This document shows positions 17,667 to 27,763 of a DNA stretch of 64,000 nucleotides, piece after piece. The stretch is from Rheinheimera sp. D18 (GTDB lineage Bacteria; Pseudomonadota; Gammaproteobacteria; Enterobacterales; Alteromonadaceae), in assembly GCF_004345025.1 (NCBI RefSeq), contig NZ_CP037745.1, positions 3,100,001-3,164,000 of the forward strand. Reading direction: 5' to 3'. Position 1 is the first letter of the stretch. The number at the start of each line of letters is the position of its first letter. The position numbers were made by a program, and so were the translations under genes. Below the pieces are notes generated by a model. That model did not search any database. It worked only from the letters and a program-made list of their open reading frames with translations, and was not told where the DNA came from.

Positions 17667-20092
17667 GTGCGATAACCCACAGCGTAGCAAGATCTGACAA
17701 CAAGCTTAGCAACCTAATTATTAACGCCGCCAGCCAAATTGCACCGCAATGGCCGCTTGATCAGATGATTGCCGTTAACCCTTGGTGGCAAAAGCGCCAG
17801 CGCCCCTTTGCGGTAATATGTGCAGAGCAAAAACTGCTGGCCGGCACCGACTGCTTGATGAACGCCGATTGGTATTTAGCACAGTTAAACCGACAAATAA
17901 TGCCCACACATTTACGCCAAGCGTTAGATGAAGCCCAACTGACAATCAGCGTGGCTGAGGCGAGCAGCGCATTATCAAGGCCCTCGGAAACAAACCAATG
18001 GCAGCGTTTAAGTGAGTTGTTATCCAGCCAGATACAACAGCCGGATAAATTGCCGTGGCAGCCGCTTATTGTGCAACAACTCAGCCAGTTTTTGGCGTTA
18101 TACCATCAATACCCTGAACGCTTTAGTGTTAAAGCCGATAGTAAAAACCATGCTTATCAAAGCTGGCTTAGCGTAGTGCGTCAGGATAAGGGGCTACAGG
18201 TACTCACTGGCACTAATCTTAATGACTTATTTGCCGCGCTACCTGATGACCCCTTGTTGTTACTTGAGCAAATACACCCTTGGCTGAGTAGCTGGGGGGC
18301 AGATGAACAAAGTCAGCAAGCCTATGTTGAAACACTACTACAGGGCATGTCAGGCTGGGCCGGCTGGCAAGCTTTTCTCGACTGGCAGCAACAACTACAA
18401 GGCAATACAGGTCATGCAGCCGTGTGTCAGCTGTTATTTATGTTACTGGGCTGGGACCGGGTGCTATGGCTACACAGTGTGCAACATAACAGCAAACACG
18501 ACGAGGTGTTACCTGCACTGCAGCGACAAGGAAAACAGTATGCAAGCCTGTTACAACATACTCAAGCAGTGCAGTGTTTGCGCCAAGTGTGGCAACGCGC
18601 CTTAGAAATCAGTGTACAACAGCCGCTGTTGTTGCAGTTACAGCAACAACAGCAAAACCTTAGTACTGCCCCAGCAACGCGTCCTGTAATGCAGGCCGCG
18701 TTTTGCATCGATGTGCGTTCAGAACCGGTGCGACGAGCACTTGAGCAACAAGATCCAGCTATTCAGACACTAGGCTTTGCTGGCTTTTTTGGTTTACCCA
18801 TTGCGTATAAGGCAACTGATAATCAACAACCACGGCCGCAGTTACCAGGGTTGATTGCACCAAGGCTAACTGTAATACAAATTAAGCCAGATAACGCGCC
18901 CTTATCACGCCAAGCCACACTTGGCTGGAAACAAAGCTTTGATCTCGCCTCGTCCAGTTTAGGGATGGTAGAAGCTGCCGGCCCTACTAAACTCGTTAGC
19001 CTAGTTAAACGGGCATTCTTTCGCACGCCAGCACCACATGCACTAAATCAGCTGATTGATAATAACCGGTGGCAGCTACTCAACGCGCAACACCCCGTTT
19101 CAATCGCCGAGCAAGCTCAGTTAGCGGCAAGCATACTCAACGCCATGGGCTTAACTACAGATCTCGCTCCGTCTGTCATGTTGTTTGGCCATAGCAGCAG
19201 TAGCTGTAATAACGCACATGCCGCCGCATTAGATTGTGGCGCCTGCGGCGGTCAGAGTGGCGAAGTTAATGCTAAAGTGCTGGCGCAAATGCTCAACGAC
19301 AGCGCCATCAGGCAGCAGCTTGGTGCTAGTCACGGTATAGCAATTCCAGCAGATACGCAGTTTTATGCTGCTCTGCACCACACCACCACTGATGAGCTGC
19401 AAGTATACCAAGCGCCAGAACAAGCACCGTGGCGCCACTGGCTAGCGACAGCAAGCGCGCAGGCTCGACGACAGCGAGGTGCACAATTTAATCAGGCACC
19501 ACAAACCGACCGCGCCCTATCGCGTTTTTTTAAACAACGCAGCAGCGATTGGTCTCAACTGCGCCCAGAATGGGGTTTGGCCAACAATGCCGCTTTTATT
19601 GTCGCACCGCGCCAACTTACCAAACAACTAGATTTAAAAGGCCGCGTATTTTTACATGACTATGATAGCGATAAAGATCATGATTTTAGCCTGTTATATA
19701 CCATTATGACTGCACCCATGGTGGTAACAAACTGGATTAACCTGCAGTACTACGCCTCGGTGGTTGCGCCAGACAAATATGGTAGCGGTAATAAATTACT
19801 GCATAATGTAGTGGCAGGGCATATAGGCGTGTTCGAAGGTAACGGCGGTGATTTACGCACCGGGCTTGCGTGGCAGTCGGTACATGATGGCAGTAAGTTA
19901 ATGCATCAGCCAGTAAGGCTAAGCGTGGTTATTGCCGCGCCAGCTGATGCGATAACCCGCGTAATTAATAGCTCAACCGATGTTGCCGCACTGGTAGATA
20001 ATCAGTGGTTGTTCCTGTATCAACTGAGCCATGACGGCAGAGTGCAACAATGGCGGCAGCAAAGCTGGCAGCCAGTTACGCAACCACTTTAG
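17663..20092 (+). CDS. dabA: DabA: zinc-dependent inorganic-carbon capture subunit (DUF2309/UPF0753)
   Basis: This 809-aa protein is a DUF2309 member. The four zinc/active-site residues known from Halothiobacillus DabA are all in register: Cys348 and Asp350 in FCIDVRSEPVRRA, and His510 and Cys525 in LFGHSSSSCNN...LDCGACGG, with the same 15-residue spacing as the reference His-Cys pair. It resembles beta-carbonic anhydrase chemistry and hydrates CO2 vectorially when bound to DabB. The start is ATG 17663 with a perfect AGGAGG 5 nt upstream, overlapping the dabB stop by 4 bp. Found here in what looks like a heterotroph. Confidence 0.9.
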   Translation: MSAITHSVARSDNKLSNLIINAASQIAPQWPLDQMIAVNPWWQKRQRPFAVICAEQKLLAGTDCLMNADWYLAQLNRQIMPTHLRQALDEAQLTISVAEASSALSRPSETNQWQRLSELLSSQIQQPDKLPWQPLIVQQLSQFLALYHQYPERFSVKADSKNHAYQSWLSVVRQDKGLQVLTGTNLNDLFAALPDDPLLLLEQIHPWLSSWGADEQSQQAYVETLLQGMSGWAGWQAFLDWQQQLQGNTGHAAVCQLLFMLLGWDRVLWLHSVQHNSKHDEVLPALQRQGKQYASLLQHTQAVQCLRQVWQRALEISVQQPLLLQLQQQQQNLSTAPATRPVMQAAFCIDVRSEPVRRALEQQDPAIQTLGFAGFFGLPIAYKATDNQQPRPQLPGLIAPRLTVIQIKPDNAPLSRQATLGWKQSFDLASSSLGMVEAAGPTKLVSLVKRAFFRTPAPHALNQLIDNNRWQLLNAQHPVSIAEQAQLAASILNAMGLTTDLAPSVMLFGHSSSSCNNAHAAALDCGACGGQSGEVNAKVLAQMLNDSAIRQQLGASHGIAIPADTQFYAALHHTTTDELQVYQAPEQAPWRHWLATASAQARRQRGAQFNQAPQTDRALSRFFKQRSSDWSQLRPEWGLANNAAFIVAPRQLTKQLDLKGRVFLHDYDSDKDHDFSLLYTIMTAPMVVTNWINLQYYASVVAPDKYGSGNKLLHNVVAGHIGVFEGNGGDLRTGLAWQSVHDGSKLMHQPVRLSVVIAAPADAITRVINSSTDVAALVDNQWLFLYQLSHDGRVQQWRQQSWQPVTQPL

Positions 20093-20190
20093 CAAGGTGG
20101 TGCGGTGAGCAAATTAGCCAGTAAAAAAGACGCGCTGTCGGGATAGAGCAGCGCGCCAAGGTTGTGGCTGGAGAACACATTACATAAAAG

Positions 20191-21003
20191 TTAATTAAAT
20201 AAATACGCGGTATTTTTATCACTAGTTACATCAATGACGTCATATTGCTGCATTTGTGGAATAGCGCGCTGAACTTGGGTTTCAATAGCATCTAGCTGCT
20301 GTAAGTTAGCGCAGATACTATTACCCCGTTGCTCTAACAGATTACTCCTAATATCTAGGCGAGCTTCTAAATCCTCACCAAAGCGTTCCATACGTTCGCC
20401 GAAGGCTTCCATGCGTTGCTCAAAGTTACCCTCACCGCTCACCATGGCTTTACCCACCATCATAAAAATGCTGCCCATCGAATTTGTCACTGCTTCTTCA
20501 ATCGCTTGTTCAAATTCTTTGCCAAAAGCATCGTCTATATGGCTAAAACGACTGCCATAAATATTGATGGTTTCACCACTGCGTACCACGATATTTGCCG
20601 TGCTAGTTTTAACCTTCTCTAACGCAGTTTGCAGTGCAGGGTTGCTATTAATCGTATTCCCAGTTAACTCAGAAAAAACACTACTAACGGCATCGGCTGC
20701 CAGTATTAGTGCATCTTCAACCAGCTCAACGGTTTCTAGCGTTTGGCTACGAATACCAGCTTGATAATCAAACAACAATTGCTGGGTTGAAGCATCGGTA
20801 TTTACCGCATGATCTTTTATCCACAACTGACCTTGCGTGTTAATACGCCACAGCTCAGTGCCGGCCTCATTTACACTAACCAGCTCATTGCTCATGGTAA
20901 TGTCTTTATCAAAATTGATATTACAGCTGTTGTCTTCGCCTGCTATTACTGCATTGCTAATACTTGTTAATGCAAAACCCATCGCGATTAGTAAAGTTTT
21001 CAT
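20191..21003 (-). CDS. YggN/DUF2884 family periplasmic protein
   Basis: A 270-aa exported protein with a signal peptide (about residues 1-21) and the DUF2884 (YggN) layout: a short beta-rich start beginning NSCNINFDKDITMS, then helices ending in a C-terminal coiled part (QRMEAFGERMERFGEDLEARL). E. coli YggN has no firm function. It is divergent from cysJ across about 300 bp. No partner gene is evident. Confidence 0.8.
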   Translation of the reverse strand: MKTLLIAMGFALTSISNAVIAGEDNSCNINFDKDITMSNELVSVNEAGTELWRINTQGQLWIKDHAVNTDASTQQLLFDYQAGIRSQTLETVELVEDALILAADAVSSVFSELTGNTINSNPALQTALEKVKTSTANIVVRSGETINIYGSRFSHIDDAFGKEFEQAIEEAVTNSMGSIFMMVGKAMVSGEGNFEQRMEAFGERMERFGEDLEARLDIRSNLLEQRGNSICANLQQLDAIETQVQRAIPQMQQYDVIDVTSDKNTAYLFN

Positions 21004-21252
21004 TTGGCTGCCCTTTAAGCTATTAATTATAGTTAACTACAACCTTAGTATTACAAGCTTAATGCCAAAACTTAACTTGCTGATATATATAAACTAAAGT
21101 AACAAGTCGTTAATAAGCACTGCTCTACCATGGGCTTTTTGACCACTTTTTAGTTGATTTATTACAAGCCACTGCCATTTTCGAAACTAGATTAAAGCAC
21201 TTTTTAATTACTTTTTGGAATATAGAAGAGTTATCCATTCTTGTACATTTAA

Positions 21253-21273
21253 ACGTATAGACGGCTAAAGTGA
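21253..21273 (+). promoter_or_regulatory. Conserved cys promoter motif, copy 1 (cysJIH)
   Basis: The sequence ACGTATAGACGGCTAAAGTG plus one further A, ending 27 bp before the cysJ start, differs at only 2 of 21 positions from a copy upstream of cysG (32323-32343). TATAGA inside it is a plausible -10. An ATTC-containing AT-rich stretch upstream fits an activator (CysB-like) site. The rest of the 297-bp yggN-cysJ gap shows no other element. Confidence 0.55.
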
Positions 21274-21300
21274 TAAAAGAATAACAACACAGGGTGTTTT

Positions 21301-23106
21301 ATGCTTTTATCGTCATTGGTTGCACAAGCCAGCCCGCTGTCTGAACAACAGATCAGCCAACTGCAAAATGTAGTAAGCCAGTTAAACCCGATACAACAAG
21401 CTTGGGTTAGTGGCTACCTAGCTGCGGGTGCCCAACTTGCAGGGCAACGTGTCATTTCGCCCGCGGCAGTTACCGCTAGCGCCAGCCTAACCATTTTATT
21501 TGGTTCACAAACGGGTAATGCTCGCCATCTTGCCGGGGCCCTAGCCGTAAAGGCAAAAGCCAAGGGTATTAACGCTAAAGTACTGGATATGGCAGATTAC
21601 AAAACTAGCCAATTAAAACATGAACAGTATTTAATCATTGTTACCTCAACCTATGGTGAGGGCGAGCCGCCAGAAAGTGCGCAGGGCTTCTATAACTTTT
21701 TATTTAGCAAAAAAGTGCCTCAGCTGGCGGGATTAAAATATGCAGTATTAGGCTTAGGCGATACTAGCTATGAGTTTTTTTGTAAAACTGCCCAAGACTT
21801 TGATCAGCGGCTCGCTGAGCTTGGTGCTACTTCAGTGCAAAGCCGTGCCGATTTAGACGTTGATTATCAAACCCAAGCCGATAGCTGGAGCCAAGAGGTT
21901 ATTACTCTATTAGAGCCAGAACTCACCGCTGACGCTACGCCGTCGGCGCAAGTTATTGCTTGGCCTGGTAAGGATGCCGCAAGCGCAGCTAGTCAATACA
22001 GTAAGCAAAACCCGTTTGCGGCTGAAGTGTATGCAGTGCAAAAAATTACCGGGCGCAACTCTACTAAAGATGTGCGTCATATAGAGCTATCTTTGGTCGG
22101 CTCAGGCTTAAGTTATCAGCCGGGTGATGCGTTAGGTTTATACTTTTTCAACGACGCTGAATTAGTGCGTGAACTCTTGTTATTAACCGCGATTTCGCCC
22201 GATACACCAGTGAATTTAGGCAGTGTCAGTTTAACTGTGCAACAAGCGTTAACTGAGCAATTAGAGCTTACGCAGTCTTATCCCGCCTTTGTCGAAAAGT
22301 ATGCTAGCGCCAGCAATAATCTAGCATTAAGCGCATTGGCTAGCGATAAAGCCGCGCTACGCGCCTACATTAACGAGCGACAAATCCTTGATATTGTACG
22401 CGAGCACCCGGCACTGATCAGTGCTCAACAGCTAGTCAACTCATTACGTAAGCAACAACCCCGCCTCTATTCTATTGCTTCATCACAGGCTGAAGTAGCT
22501 GATGAAGTGCATTTAACTGTGGGTGTGGTGCGTTATAACGCTTTTGGTAACACGCATTTAGGCGGTGCTTCTGGTTTTCTAGCAGAGCGTTTAGCCGAGG
22601 GCGACAAAGTAAAAATTTTTATTGAACAGAATAATAATTTTCGCCTACCTGAGAATGACGATACCGCCATTATTATGATTGGCCCCGGTACGGGTATTGC
22701 GCCATTTCGTGCATTTTTACAAGAACGGGAAGCTCGCGCTGCCAGCGGCAAAAATTGGCTGTTCTTTGGTAACCCACATTTTACCCAAGATTTTTTATAC
22801 CAACTAGAACTACAAAATTACTTAAAAAGTGGCCTATTAACCAAGCTAGACCTGGCATTTAGCCGTGATCAGGCAGAAAAAATCTATGTGCAAGATAAGC
22901 TATACCAGAACAGCCGCGAGATTTGGCAATGGCTAGAGCAAGGTGCGCATTTGTATATTTGCGGCGACGCCAACCGGATGGCAAAAGATGTGCAACAAAC
23001 GCTGCTAACCATAATTCAGCAGTATGGTAGTAAAACAGCAGAACAAGCAGAGCAGTATTTAGAGCAGCTGCGTGTAGCAAAACGTTATCAAAAGGACATT
23101 TACTAA
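21301..23106 (+). CDS. cysJ: Sulfite reductase flavoprotein subunit CysJ
   Basis: CysJ passes electrons from NADPH through FAD and FMN to the CysI hemoprotein, reducing sulfite to sulfide. The 601-aa protein has a flavodoxin domain (about residues 60-205, starting [14 protein letters not shown]), a FAD-binding domain ([20 protein letters not shown]) and an NADPH domain ([31 protein letters not shown], ending RYQKDIY). Length and the terminal Tyr match the family. A CAGGGTG lies about 5 nt before the ATG. The stop and the cysI start overlap (TAATG), giving translational coupling. Confidence 0.96.
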   Translation: MLLSSLVAQASPLSEQQISQLQNVVSQLNPIQQAWVSGYLAAGAQLAGQRVISPAAVTASASLTILFGSQTGNARHLAGALAVKAKAKGINAKVLDMADYKTSQLKHEQYLIIVTSTYGEGEPPESAQGFYNFLFSKKVPQLAGLKYAVLGLGDTSYEFFCKTAQDFDQRLAELGATSVQSRADLDVDYQTQADSWSQEVITLLEPELTADATPSAQVIAWPGKDAASAASQYSKQNPFAAEVYAVQKITGRNSTKDVRHIELSLVGSGLSYQPGDALGLYFFNDAELVRELLLLTAISPDTPVNLGSVSLTVQQALTEQLELTQSYPAFVEKYASASNNLALSALASDKAALRAYINERQILDIVREHPALISAQQLVNSLRKQQPRLYSIASSQAEVADEVHLTVGVVRYNAFGNTHLGGASGFLAERLAEGDKVKIFIEQNNNFRLPENDDTAIIMIGPGTGIAPFRAFLQEREARAASGKNWLFFGNPHFTQDFLYQLELQNYLKSGLLTKLDLAFSRDQAEKIYVQDKLYQNSREIWQWLEQGAHLYICGDANRMAKDVQQTLLTIIQQYGSKTAEQAEQYLEQLRVAKRYQKDIY

Positions 23107-24827
23107 TGAGCCAATATCCCATTAATCCTGATTTAGTGGCACCGGGTGCATTGTCGGGTAACGAGCAATTAAAAGCTAACAGCCAACATTTACGAGGCAC
23201 CATTAGCGATGACTTAACCAACCCCGTTACCGGCGGTTTTGTTGGCGACAACTTTATGCTGATCCGCTTTCACGGTATGTATCAGCAAGACGATCGTGAT
23301 ATTCGTGTGGAGCGCACCGCGCAAAAGCTGGAGCCACTGCATAACGTAATGCTGCGTGCTCGTTTACCCGGCGGCATTATTACCACTAAGCAGTGGCTGG
23401 CACTGGAAAAATTTGCTACAGCCAATACGTTATATGGCAGCGTGCGCTTAACTACGCGGCAAACCTTTCAACTGCATGGCGTACTAAAACCTAACATTAA
23501 ACCCACGCACCAGTTTTTACACAGTATCGGCATTGATAGCATTGCTACCGCGGGTGATGTTAACCGCAACGTGCTTTGTACGCCCAATCCTGTAGAGTCA
23601 GAATTGCACCAGCAGGCGTATGAGTGGGCAGCAAAAATTAGTGAGCATTTACTGCCCAAAACACGTGCCTACGCCGAAATTTGGCTAGATGAAGAAGAAA
23701 TAGAAACTACCGACATAGAACCTGTTTTAGGTGATACCTATTTACCGCGTAAGTTTAAAACCGCGGTGGTAATACCGCCGAATAACGACATTGATCTACA
23801 CGCTAATGATTTAAGCTTTGTTGCGGTGGCCGAGCATGGCCAATTAATTGGCTTTAATGTACTCGTTGGCGGAGGTTTAGCCATGACTTGGGGCGATAAC
23901 GCTACCTACCCACGTCTAGCCGACGAGTTAGGTTATATACCGCTAGAGCACACCTTAAAAGTGGCAGAACATGTAGTTACTGTGCAGCGTGACTACGGTA
24001 ATCGCTCAAACCGTAAAAATGCAAAAACTAAGTACACTATAGATCGCATTGGTCTTGACGTATTTCGTGCTGAAGTAGAAGCGCGCACTAACCTTAGCTT
24101 TGCGCCAATTAAGCCTTATCGCTTTACCAGCCGAGGTGATCGCATTGGTTGGGTAGACGGCATTGATGGCAAACAACATTTAACCTTGTTTATTGAAAAT
24201 GGCCGAGTGTTAGACTTCCCTGACAAACCGTTAAAAACTGGCTTAGCAAAAATTGCTGCAATTCATCAAGGTGACTTTCGCATAACCGCAAACCAAAACC
24301 TGATTATTGCCGGAGTAGTACCAAGCCAAAAAGCAGAAATTGACACCATTGCCCGTGCCCACGGTTTAATTGACGATAGCCATAGTAAACTGCGTAAAAA
24401 CTCAATGGCATGTGTTGCTTTGCCCACCTGCCCATTGGCAATGGCGGAAGCCGAGCGTTATTTACCGGATTTAGTAACTAAAGTTGAAGCCTTGCTCATT
24501 AAGCATAATATTGCTGATGAGCATATTATATTGCGCGTTACCGGCTGCCCCAATAGCTGTGGCCGAACTATGCTGGCCGAAGTGGCGTTAGTGGGCCGCG
24601 CGCCAGGCAAATATAATCTTTATTTAGGCGGCAACCGCGAGGGCACTCGTATTCCACGTTTATTCTTGGATAACGTGGCTGAAACCGATATTCTGAGTAC
24701 GCTAGACCGCCTTATCGGCCACTGGGCCACTGAGCGCAGCAACAGTAACGAAGGCTTTGGTGACTTTGTGATAAGGGCTGGCGTAGTTACGCCGGTAGTG
24801 GTGCCCAAAGATGACTTTCACAGCTAA
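23106..24827 (+). CDS. cysI: Sulfite reductase hemoprotein subunit CysI
   Basis: CysI carries the siroheme-[4Fe-4S] centre that reduces sulfite by six electrons. The 573-aa protein has the two Cys motifs, Cys436 and Cys442 in [11 protein letters not shown] and Cys481 and Cys485 in [10 protein letters not shown], positions within two residues of those in E. coli CysI. Arg and Lys residues that bind sulfite ([15 protein letters not shown]) are present. It follows cysJ with a 1-bp overlap and overlaps cysH by 17 bp. Confidence 0.97.
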   Translation: MSQYPINPDLVAPGALSGNEQLKANSQHLRGTISDDLTNPVTGGFVGDNFMLIRFHGMYQQDDRDIRVERTAQKLEPLHNVMLRARLPGGIITTKQWLALEKFATANTLYGSVRLTTRQTFQLHGVLKPNIKPTHQFLHSIGIDSIATAGDVNRNVLCTPNPVESELHQQAYEWAAKISEHLLPKTRAYAEIWLDEEEIETTDIEPVLGDTYLPRKFKTAVVIPPNNDIDLHANDLSFVAVAEHGQLIGFNVLVGGGLAMTWGDNATYPRLADELGYIPLEHTLKVAEHVVTVQRDYGNRSNRKNAKTKYTIDRIGLDVFRAEVEARTNLSFAPIKPYRFTSRGDRIGWVDGIDGKQHLTLFIENGRVLDFPDKPLKTGLAKIAAIHQGDFRITANQNLIIAGVVPSQKAEIDTIARAHGLIDDSHSKLRKNSMACVALPTCPLAMAEAERYLPDLVTKVEALLIKHNIADEHIILRVTGCPNSCGRTMLAEVALVGRAPGKYNLYLGGNREGTRIPRLFLDNVAETDILSTLDRLIGHWATERSNSNEGFGDFVIRAGVVTPVVVPKDDFHS

Positions 24828-25587
24828 ACAGGCCATAAATCTGGTGAATAACAGTAAATTTCGTACTATCTTGGCGCAAGACGCCGACATACAACAGCAA
24901 TGGTTAGAACAAGCTAACCAGCTGCTTGCGCCACTAACGGCAGCTCAGCGGGTACGTTGGGCGTTAGATAACTTGCCGCAAAAGCCAATGCTTAGTTCAA
25001 GTTTTGGTATCCAGGCTGCGGTAATGCTGCATTTAGTTACCCAACAGCAGCCTAATATTCCAGTAGTACTAGCCGATACCGGCTATCTTTTTGCGGAAAC
25101 CTATCAGTTTATTGAGCAATTAACCGCACAATTAAAGCTAAATTTAAAGGTATACCGCGCCAAGCTAACGCCGGCATGGCAAGAGGCGCATTATGGCCGG
25201 TTATGGCAAACCCCTGAAGGTCTTAAACGTTATAACCAGATTAACAAAGTAGAACCCATGCAGCGTGCGTTAGACGAATTGCAGGTTGGCTGTTGGTATA
25301 CCGGCTTGCGTCGCAGCCAAAGTGGTAGCCGTAGCGATAAAATGATCATTGAAATAAGCCGTGGCGTAGTAAAAGTTCAGCCAATTATTGACTGGAGCAA
25401 CAAGGATATATTTTATTACCTAAAACAGCATGGCTTAAGTTATCATCCGCTATGGGAACAAGGCTATGTTTCAGTGGGTGATACCCATTCCACGCGAAAA
25501 TTAGAGTTGGGCATGAGTGAAGAAGATACACGCTTTAATGGTTTTGGTCGCGAGTGCGGCTTACATATAGACGGTGATGGCATTTGA
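24811..25587 (+). CDS. cysH: PAPS reductase CysH
   Basis: CysH reduces 3'-phosphoadenylyl sulfate to sulfite with thioredoxin. The 258-aa protein has the PP-loop-derived start [14 protein letters not shown], the RRSQSGSR arginine motif, and the C-terminal catalytic Cys249 in the conserved ECGLHID. The extra Cys-Cys pair that binds the iron-sulfur cluster in APS reductases is absent, so the substrate is PAPS, consistent with cysC being present in this window. The start overlaps the end of cysI by 17 bp. Confidence 0.95.
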   Translation: MTFTAKQAINLVNNSKFRTILAQDADIQQQWLEQANQLLAPLTAAQRVRWALDNLPQKPMLSSSFGIQAAVMLHLVTQQQPNIPVVLADTGYLFAETYQFIEQLTAQLKLNLKVYRAKLTPAWQEAHYGRLWQTPEGLKRYNQINKVEPMQRALDELQVGCWYTGLRRSQSGSRSDKMIIEISRGVVKVQPIIDWSNKDIFYYLKQHGLSYHPLWEQGYVSVGDTHSTRKLELGMSEEDTRFNGFGRECGLHIDGDGI

Positions 25588-25631
25588 AGTAAAGCCATAT
25601 TAACTTGGCAAAAACGATCACGAAGGGTGCA

Positions 25632-26393
25632 ATGAAAACTATTCTAGCGGCATTATCAATGTTAGTCATTGCATCACCCTTTGCTACTCTAGCAGACGAA
25701 CCCCTTACTTTTTATACCGAACATTTTCCGCCCTATAATTATGCCGACAATACCGGTGTAACAGGCCTAAACACAGAACTGTTGAGCTTAGCGTGTAAAA
25801 AGGCCGAGCTAGTGTGTAACTTCGAGCTTTACCCTTGGCTACGCGCCTATGAAAATGCCAGCAAAAACTCACAGGGTGGGTTATTTTCCACCTCGCGAAA
25901 TATACACCGCGAGCGTTCATTTAAATGGGTTGGGCCATTAGCTCACTCAACGGCCAATATGTATCGCTTAAAAAGCCGGCCCGAAGTTAATCCACACACT
26001 TTAGAAGAGGCAAAACAATTCGTCGTAGGCGTTGCAAGTGGTGATATATACGAACAATACTTGCTGGACCAGGGTTTTTCTTATAGCGAGAATTTATTAA
26101 GACTTGCGGCTAAAGCCAGCGCAGTAAAGCTGTTTTTGCAAAGTAAAGTAGACCTACTTATTGCCTCTGAATTAATTTTGCCCATTTGGTTTGCCGGCCA
26201 CGGTGTTAACGTTAACGCGGTCGAACCCGTGCTAGATCTATCCGGAATAGATGCAAACTATTTAGCGCTAAACCCCGCCGTACCAGATGCTGTAGTAAAA
26301 AAGCTGCAACTGGCGCTTGAAGAGATAAAAGCCGGCGAGCAATATAAACGGCTAAAAGAAAAATACATGCACCCGCCGGCCATAACAGAATAA
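25632..26393 (+). CDS. Periplasmic amino-acid-type substrate-binding protein
   Basis: A 253-aa protein with a signal peptide (about residues 1-20, ending near TLADE) and the type II periplasmic-binding fold of the SBP_bac_3 family (LTFYTEHFPPYNYADN...TGLNTELL). No ABC permease or ATPase follows, so it may be a solute-binding sensor or orphan binding protein; single-gene versions are common in Alteromonadales. The start is ATG 25632 with AAGGG 6 nt upstream, rather than the upstream TTG. It lies 44 bp after cysH on the same strand; a functional link is unproven. Confidence 0.78.
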   Translation: MKTILAALSMLVIASPFATLADEPLTFYTEHFPPYNYADNTGVTGLNTELLSLACKKAELVCNFELYPWLRAYENASKNSQGGLFSTSRNIHRERSFKWVGPLAHSTANMYRLKSRPEVNPHTLEEAKQFVVGVASGDIYEQYLLDQGFSYSENLLRLAAKASAVKLFLQSKVDLLIASELILPIWFAGHGVNVNAVEPVLDLSGIDANYLALNPAVPDAVVKKLQLALEEIKAGEQYKRLKEKYMHPPAITE

Positions 26394-26410
26394 GCTGCTG
26401 CCTAACTAAA

Positions 26411-26782
26411 TTAACGTACGCTAAACTGATACACCGTATCATCTTTGCTTAAGGTCAGTATTTTGCCATCTATGGTTACTTTAGGCCGATTTTGTAAAAA
26501 CTGGCTAAACTGTTGTTCACGCTGCATTGCTGCTGGCTCACAAGCCATCATGGTGCTAGCCAGTTGAGAAACCACTAACTCGCCCTTATCAATAGTGTAA
26601 TCACCCATAGCATTGTTACAGCCAGTAAAGCCAGATAACCGACTTTCTTCTAGCTGCAGAGTAAAAGGTTTTTCGTTGTTTTCGGCAGTTAATTGCTGAT
26701 ACTGCCCTTGTGGCACTTCGGCCTGCTGACAAGCAGTAAGTACAGTTAATAAGCAAAGCGGTACAAGATATTTTACTGACAT
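26411..26782 (-). CDS. META-domain lipoprotein (HslJ-like)
   Basis: A small lipoprotein with a lipobox (LTAC at residues about 14-17) and a META-type domain: the segment FTLQLEESRLSGFTGCNNAMGDYTID is split here across the conserved SGFTGCN motif, followed by TMMACEPA. These features match HslJ-like proteins seen in novobiocin and heat stress. The start is at the ATG with GGAG 6 nt upstream (26782). It converges on the binding-protein gene. Confidence 0.78.
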   Translation of the reverse strand: MSVKYLVPLCLLTVLTACQQAEVPQGQYQQLTAENNEKPFTLQLEESRLSGFTGCNNAMGDYTIDKGELVVSQLASTMMACEPAAMQREQQFSQFLQNRPKVTIDGKILTLSKDDTVYQFSVR

Positions 26783-26905
26783 ATTAAGCTCCAAAAGGCT
26801 AAAAACGGTAGATAGTGTGGCACACGCCTACCAAATGCCAGCTGAACAATGTTAAGACTTGTTTGTTATCAATTAAAACGATTAAACCAATTTGTTTTAT
26901 TCGTT

Positions 26906-26933
26906 TTGACAATTTAGATAGGCGCGGTAACAT
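26906..26933 (+). promoter_or_regulatory. ahpC promoter
   Basis: A perfect -35 TTGACA (26906-26911), 16-bp spacer and -10 TAACAT (26928-26933) precede ahpC by about 50 bp. ATAG repeats around 26918 and 26932 are reminiscent of OxyR half sites, but the spacing is not a clear match. Confidence 0.6.
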
Positions 26934-26981
26934 AGCTCCTGTCGAAACATGATGTGTGAACTAACCTAAAGGAGTAAGACT

Positions 26982-27548
26982 ATGTCTTCTATTATTAATA
27001 CTAAAATTAAGCCGTTTAAAGCTACTGCATTTCACGAAGGTAAATTCGTACCCGTTTCTGAGCAGGATTTAGCCGGTAAATGGTCTGTTGTGGTATTTTA
27101 CCCAGCTGACTTTACGTTTGTATGCCCTACAGAATTAGGCGACTTAGCTGATTTCTACCCTAAGTTCCAAGAAATTGGTGTTGAAGTGTACTCAGTATCT
27201 ACTGATACTCACTTTACTCACAAAGCGTGGCATGACGCGTCTGACACTATCAAAAAAATCAATTACCCAATGATTGGCGACCCAACTGGCGCTATCACAC
27301 GTAACTTCGGTGTAATGATTGAAGAAGAAGGTTTAGCTCTGCGTGGTACTTTCGTAATTAACCCGCAAGGCGAAATTAAAGTTGCTGAAATTCATGACCT
27401 AGGCATTGGCCGCAGCGCAGCTGAACTGTTCCGTAAAGTTCAAGCCGCTCAGTATGTTGCTAATCACGACGGTGAAGTGTGCCCAGCTAAATGGACTCCA
27501 GGTGAAGCAACATTAGCACCATCTCTGGACCTAGTTGGTAAGATCTAA
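26982..27548 (+). CDS. ahpC: Alkyl hydroperoxide reductase AhpC (peroxiredoxin)
   Basis: AhpC is a typical 2-Cys peroxiredoxin that reduces H2O2 and organic peroxides. The 188-aa protein has the peroxidatic Cys48 in FTFVCPTEL and the resolving Cys167 in GEVCPAKW, the same spacing as E. coli AhpC. A consensus AAGGAG lies 8 nt before the ATG. Its reductase ahpF follows 215 bp downstream across several hairpins. Confidence 0.97.
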   Translation: MSSIINTKIKPFKATAFHEGKFVPVSEQDLAGKWSVVVFYPADFTFVCPTELGDLADFYPKFQEIGVEVYSVSTDTHFTHKAWHDASDTIKKINYPMIGDPTGAITRNFGVMIEEEGLALRGTFVINPQGEIKVAEIHDLGIGRSAAELFRKVQAAQYVANHDGEVCPAKWTPGEATLAPSLDLVGKI

Positions 27549-27558
27549 GCTACACCCT

Positions 27559-27645
27559 GCCCTGCAGTTTACTGTAGGGCAACTTAACTACCGTGCTTGT
27601 TAACGGCCAGTAGTTAAGTTTCGCTCTACCAACCCCTAAGGTTGG
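27559..27645 (+). repeat. Three tandem hairpins in the ahpC-ahpF spacer
   Basis: In order: a 9-bp stem (27559-27567 / 27572-27580, one G-U pair), an 11-bp perfect stem AACTTAACTAC / GTAGTTAAGTT (27581-27591 / 27610-27620), and a 6-bp CCAACC / GGTTGG stem (27629-27645). None has a U tail, so they look like mRNA processing or stability elements rather than terminators, which could keep ahpC mRNA above ahpF. Confidence 0.6.
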
Positions 27646-27763
27646 CTACACGGCAGGTATTTCGCTGCCAATATAACCCAATAGTTATTAAACAGTCTGC
27701 TATTGCTGGCTGCGGCTTTGTCACGCTTAAATTTATGTCGTCCTTAATTTTTCCGGAGTTTTT

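Noticed and set aside
18303-18605. 100-codon frame inside dabA
   Set aside because: It is a shadow frame in a well-supported gene, with Tyr/Cys-rich nonsense composition and no ribosome site.
20126-20160. Terminator between dabA and the DUF2884 gene
   Set aside because: A 7-bp CGCGCTG/CAGCGCG hairpin is present but lacks a U tract on either strand.
26906-26950. OxyR operator at ahpC
   Set aside because: ATAG elements are present but the four-block spacing of the OxyR consensus is not met, so only the promoter is listed.
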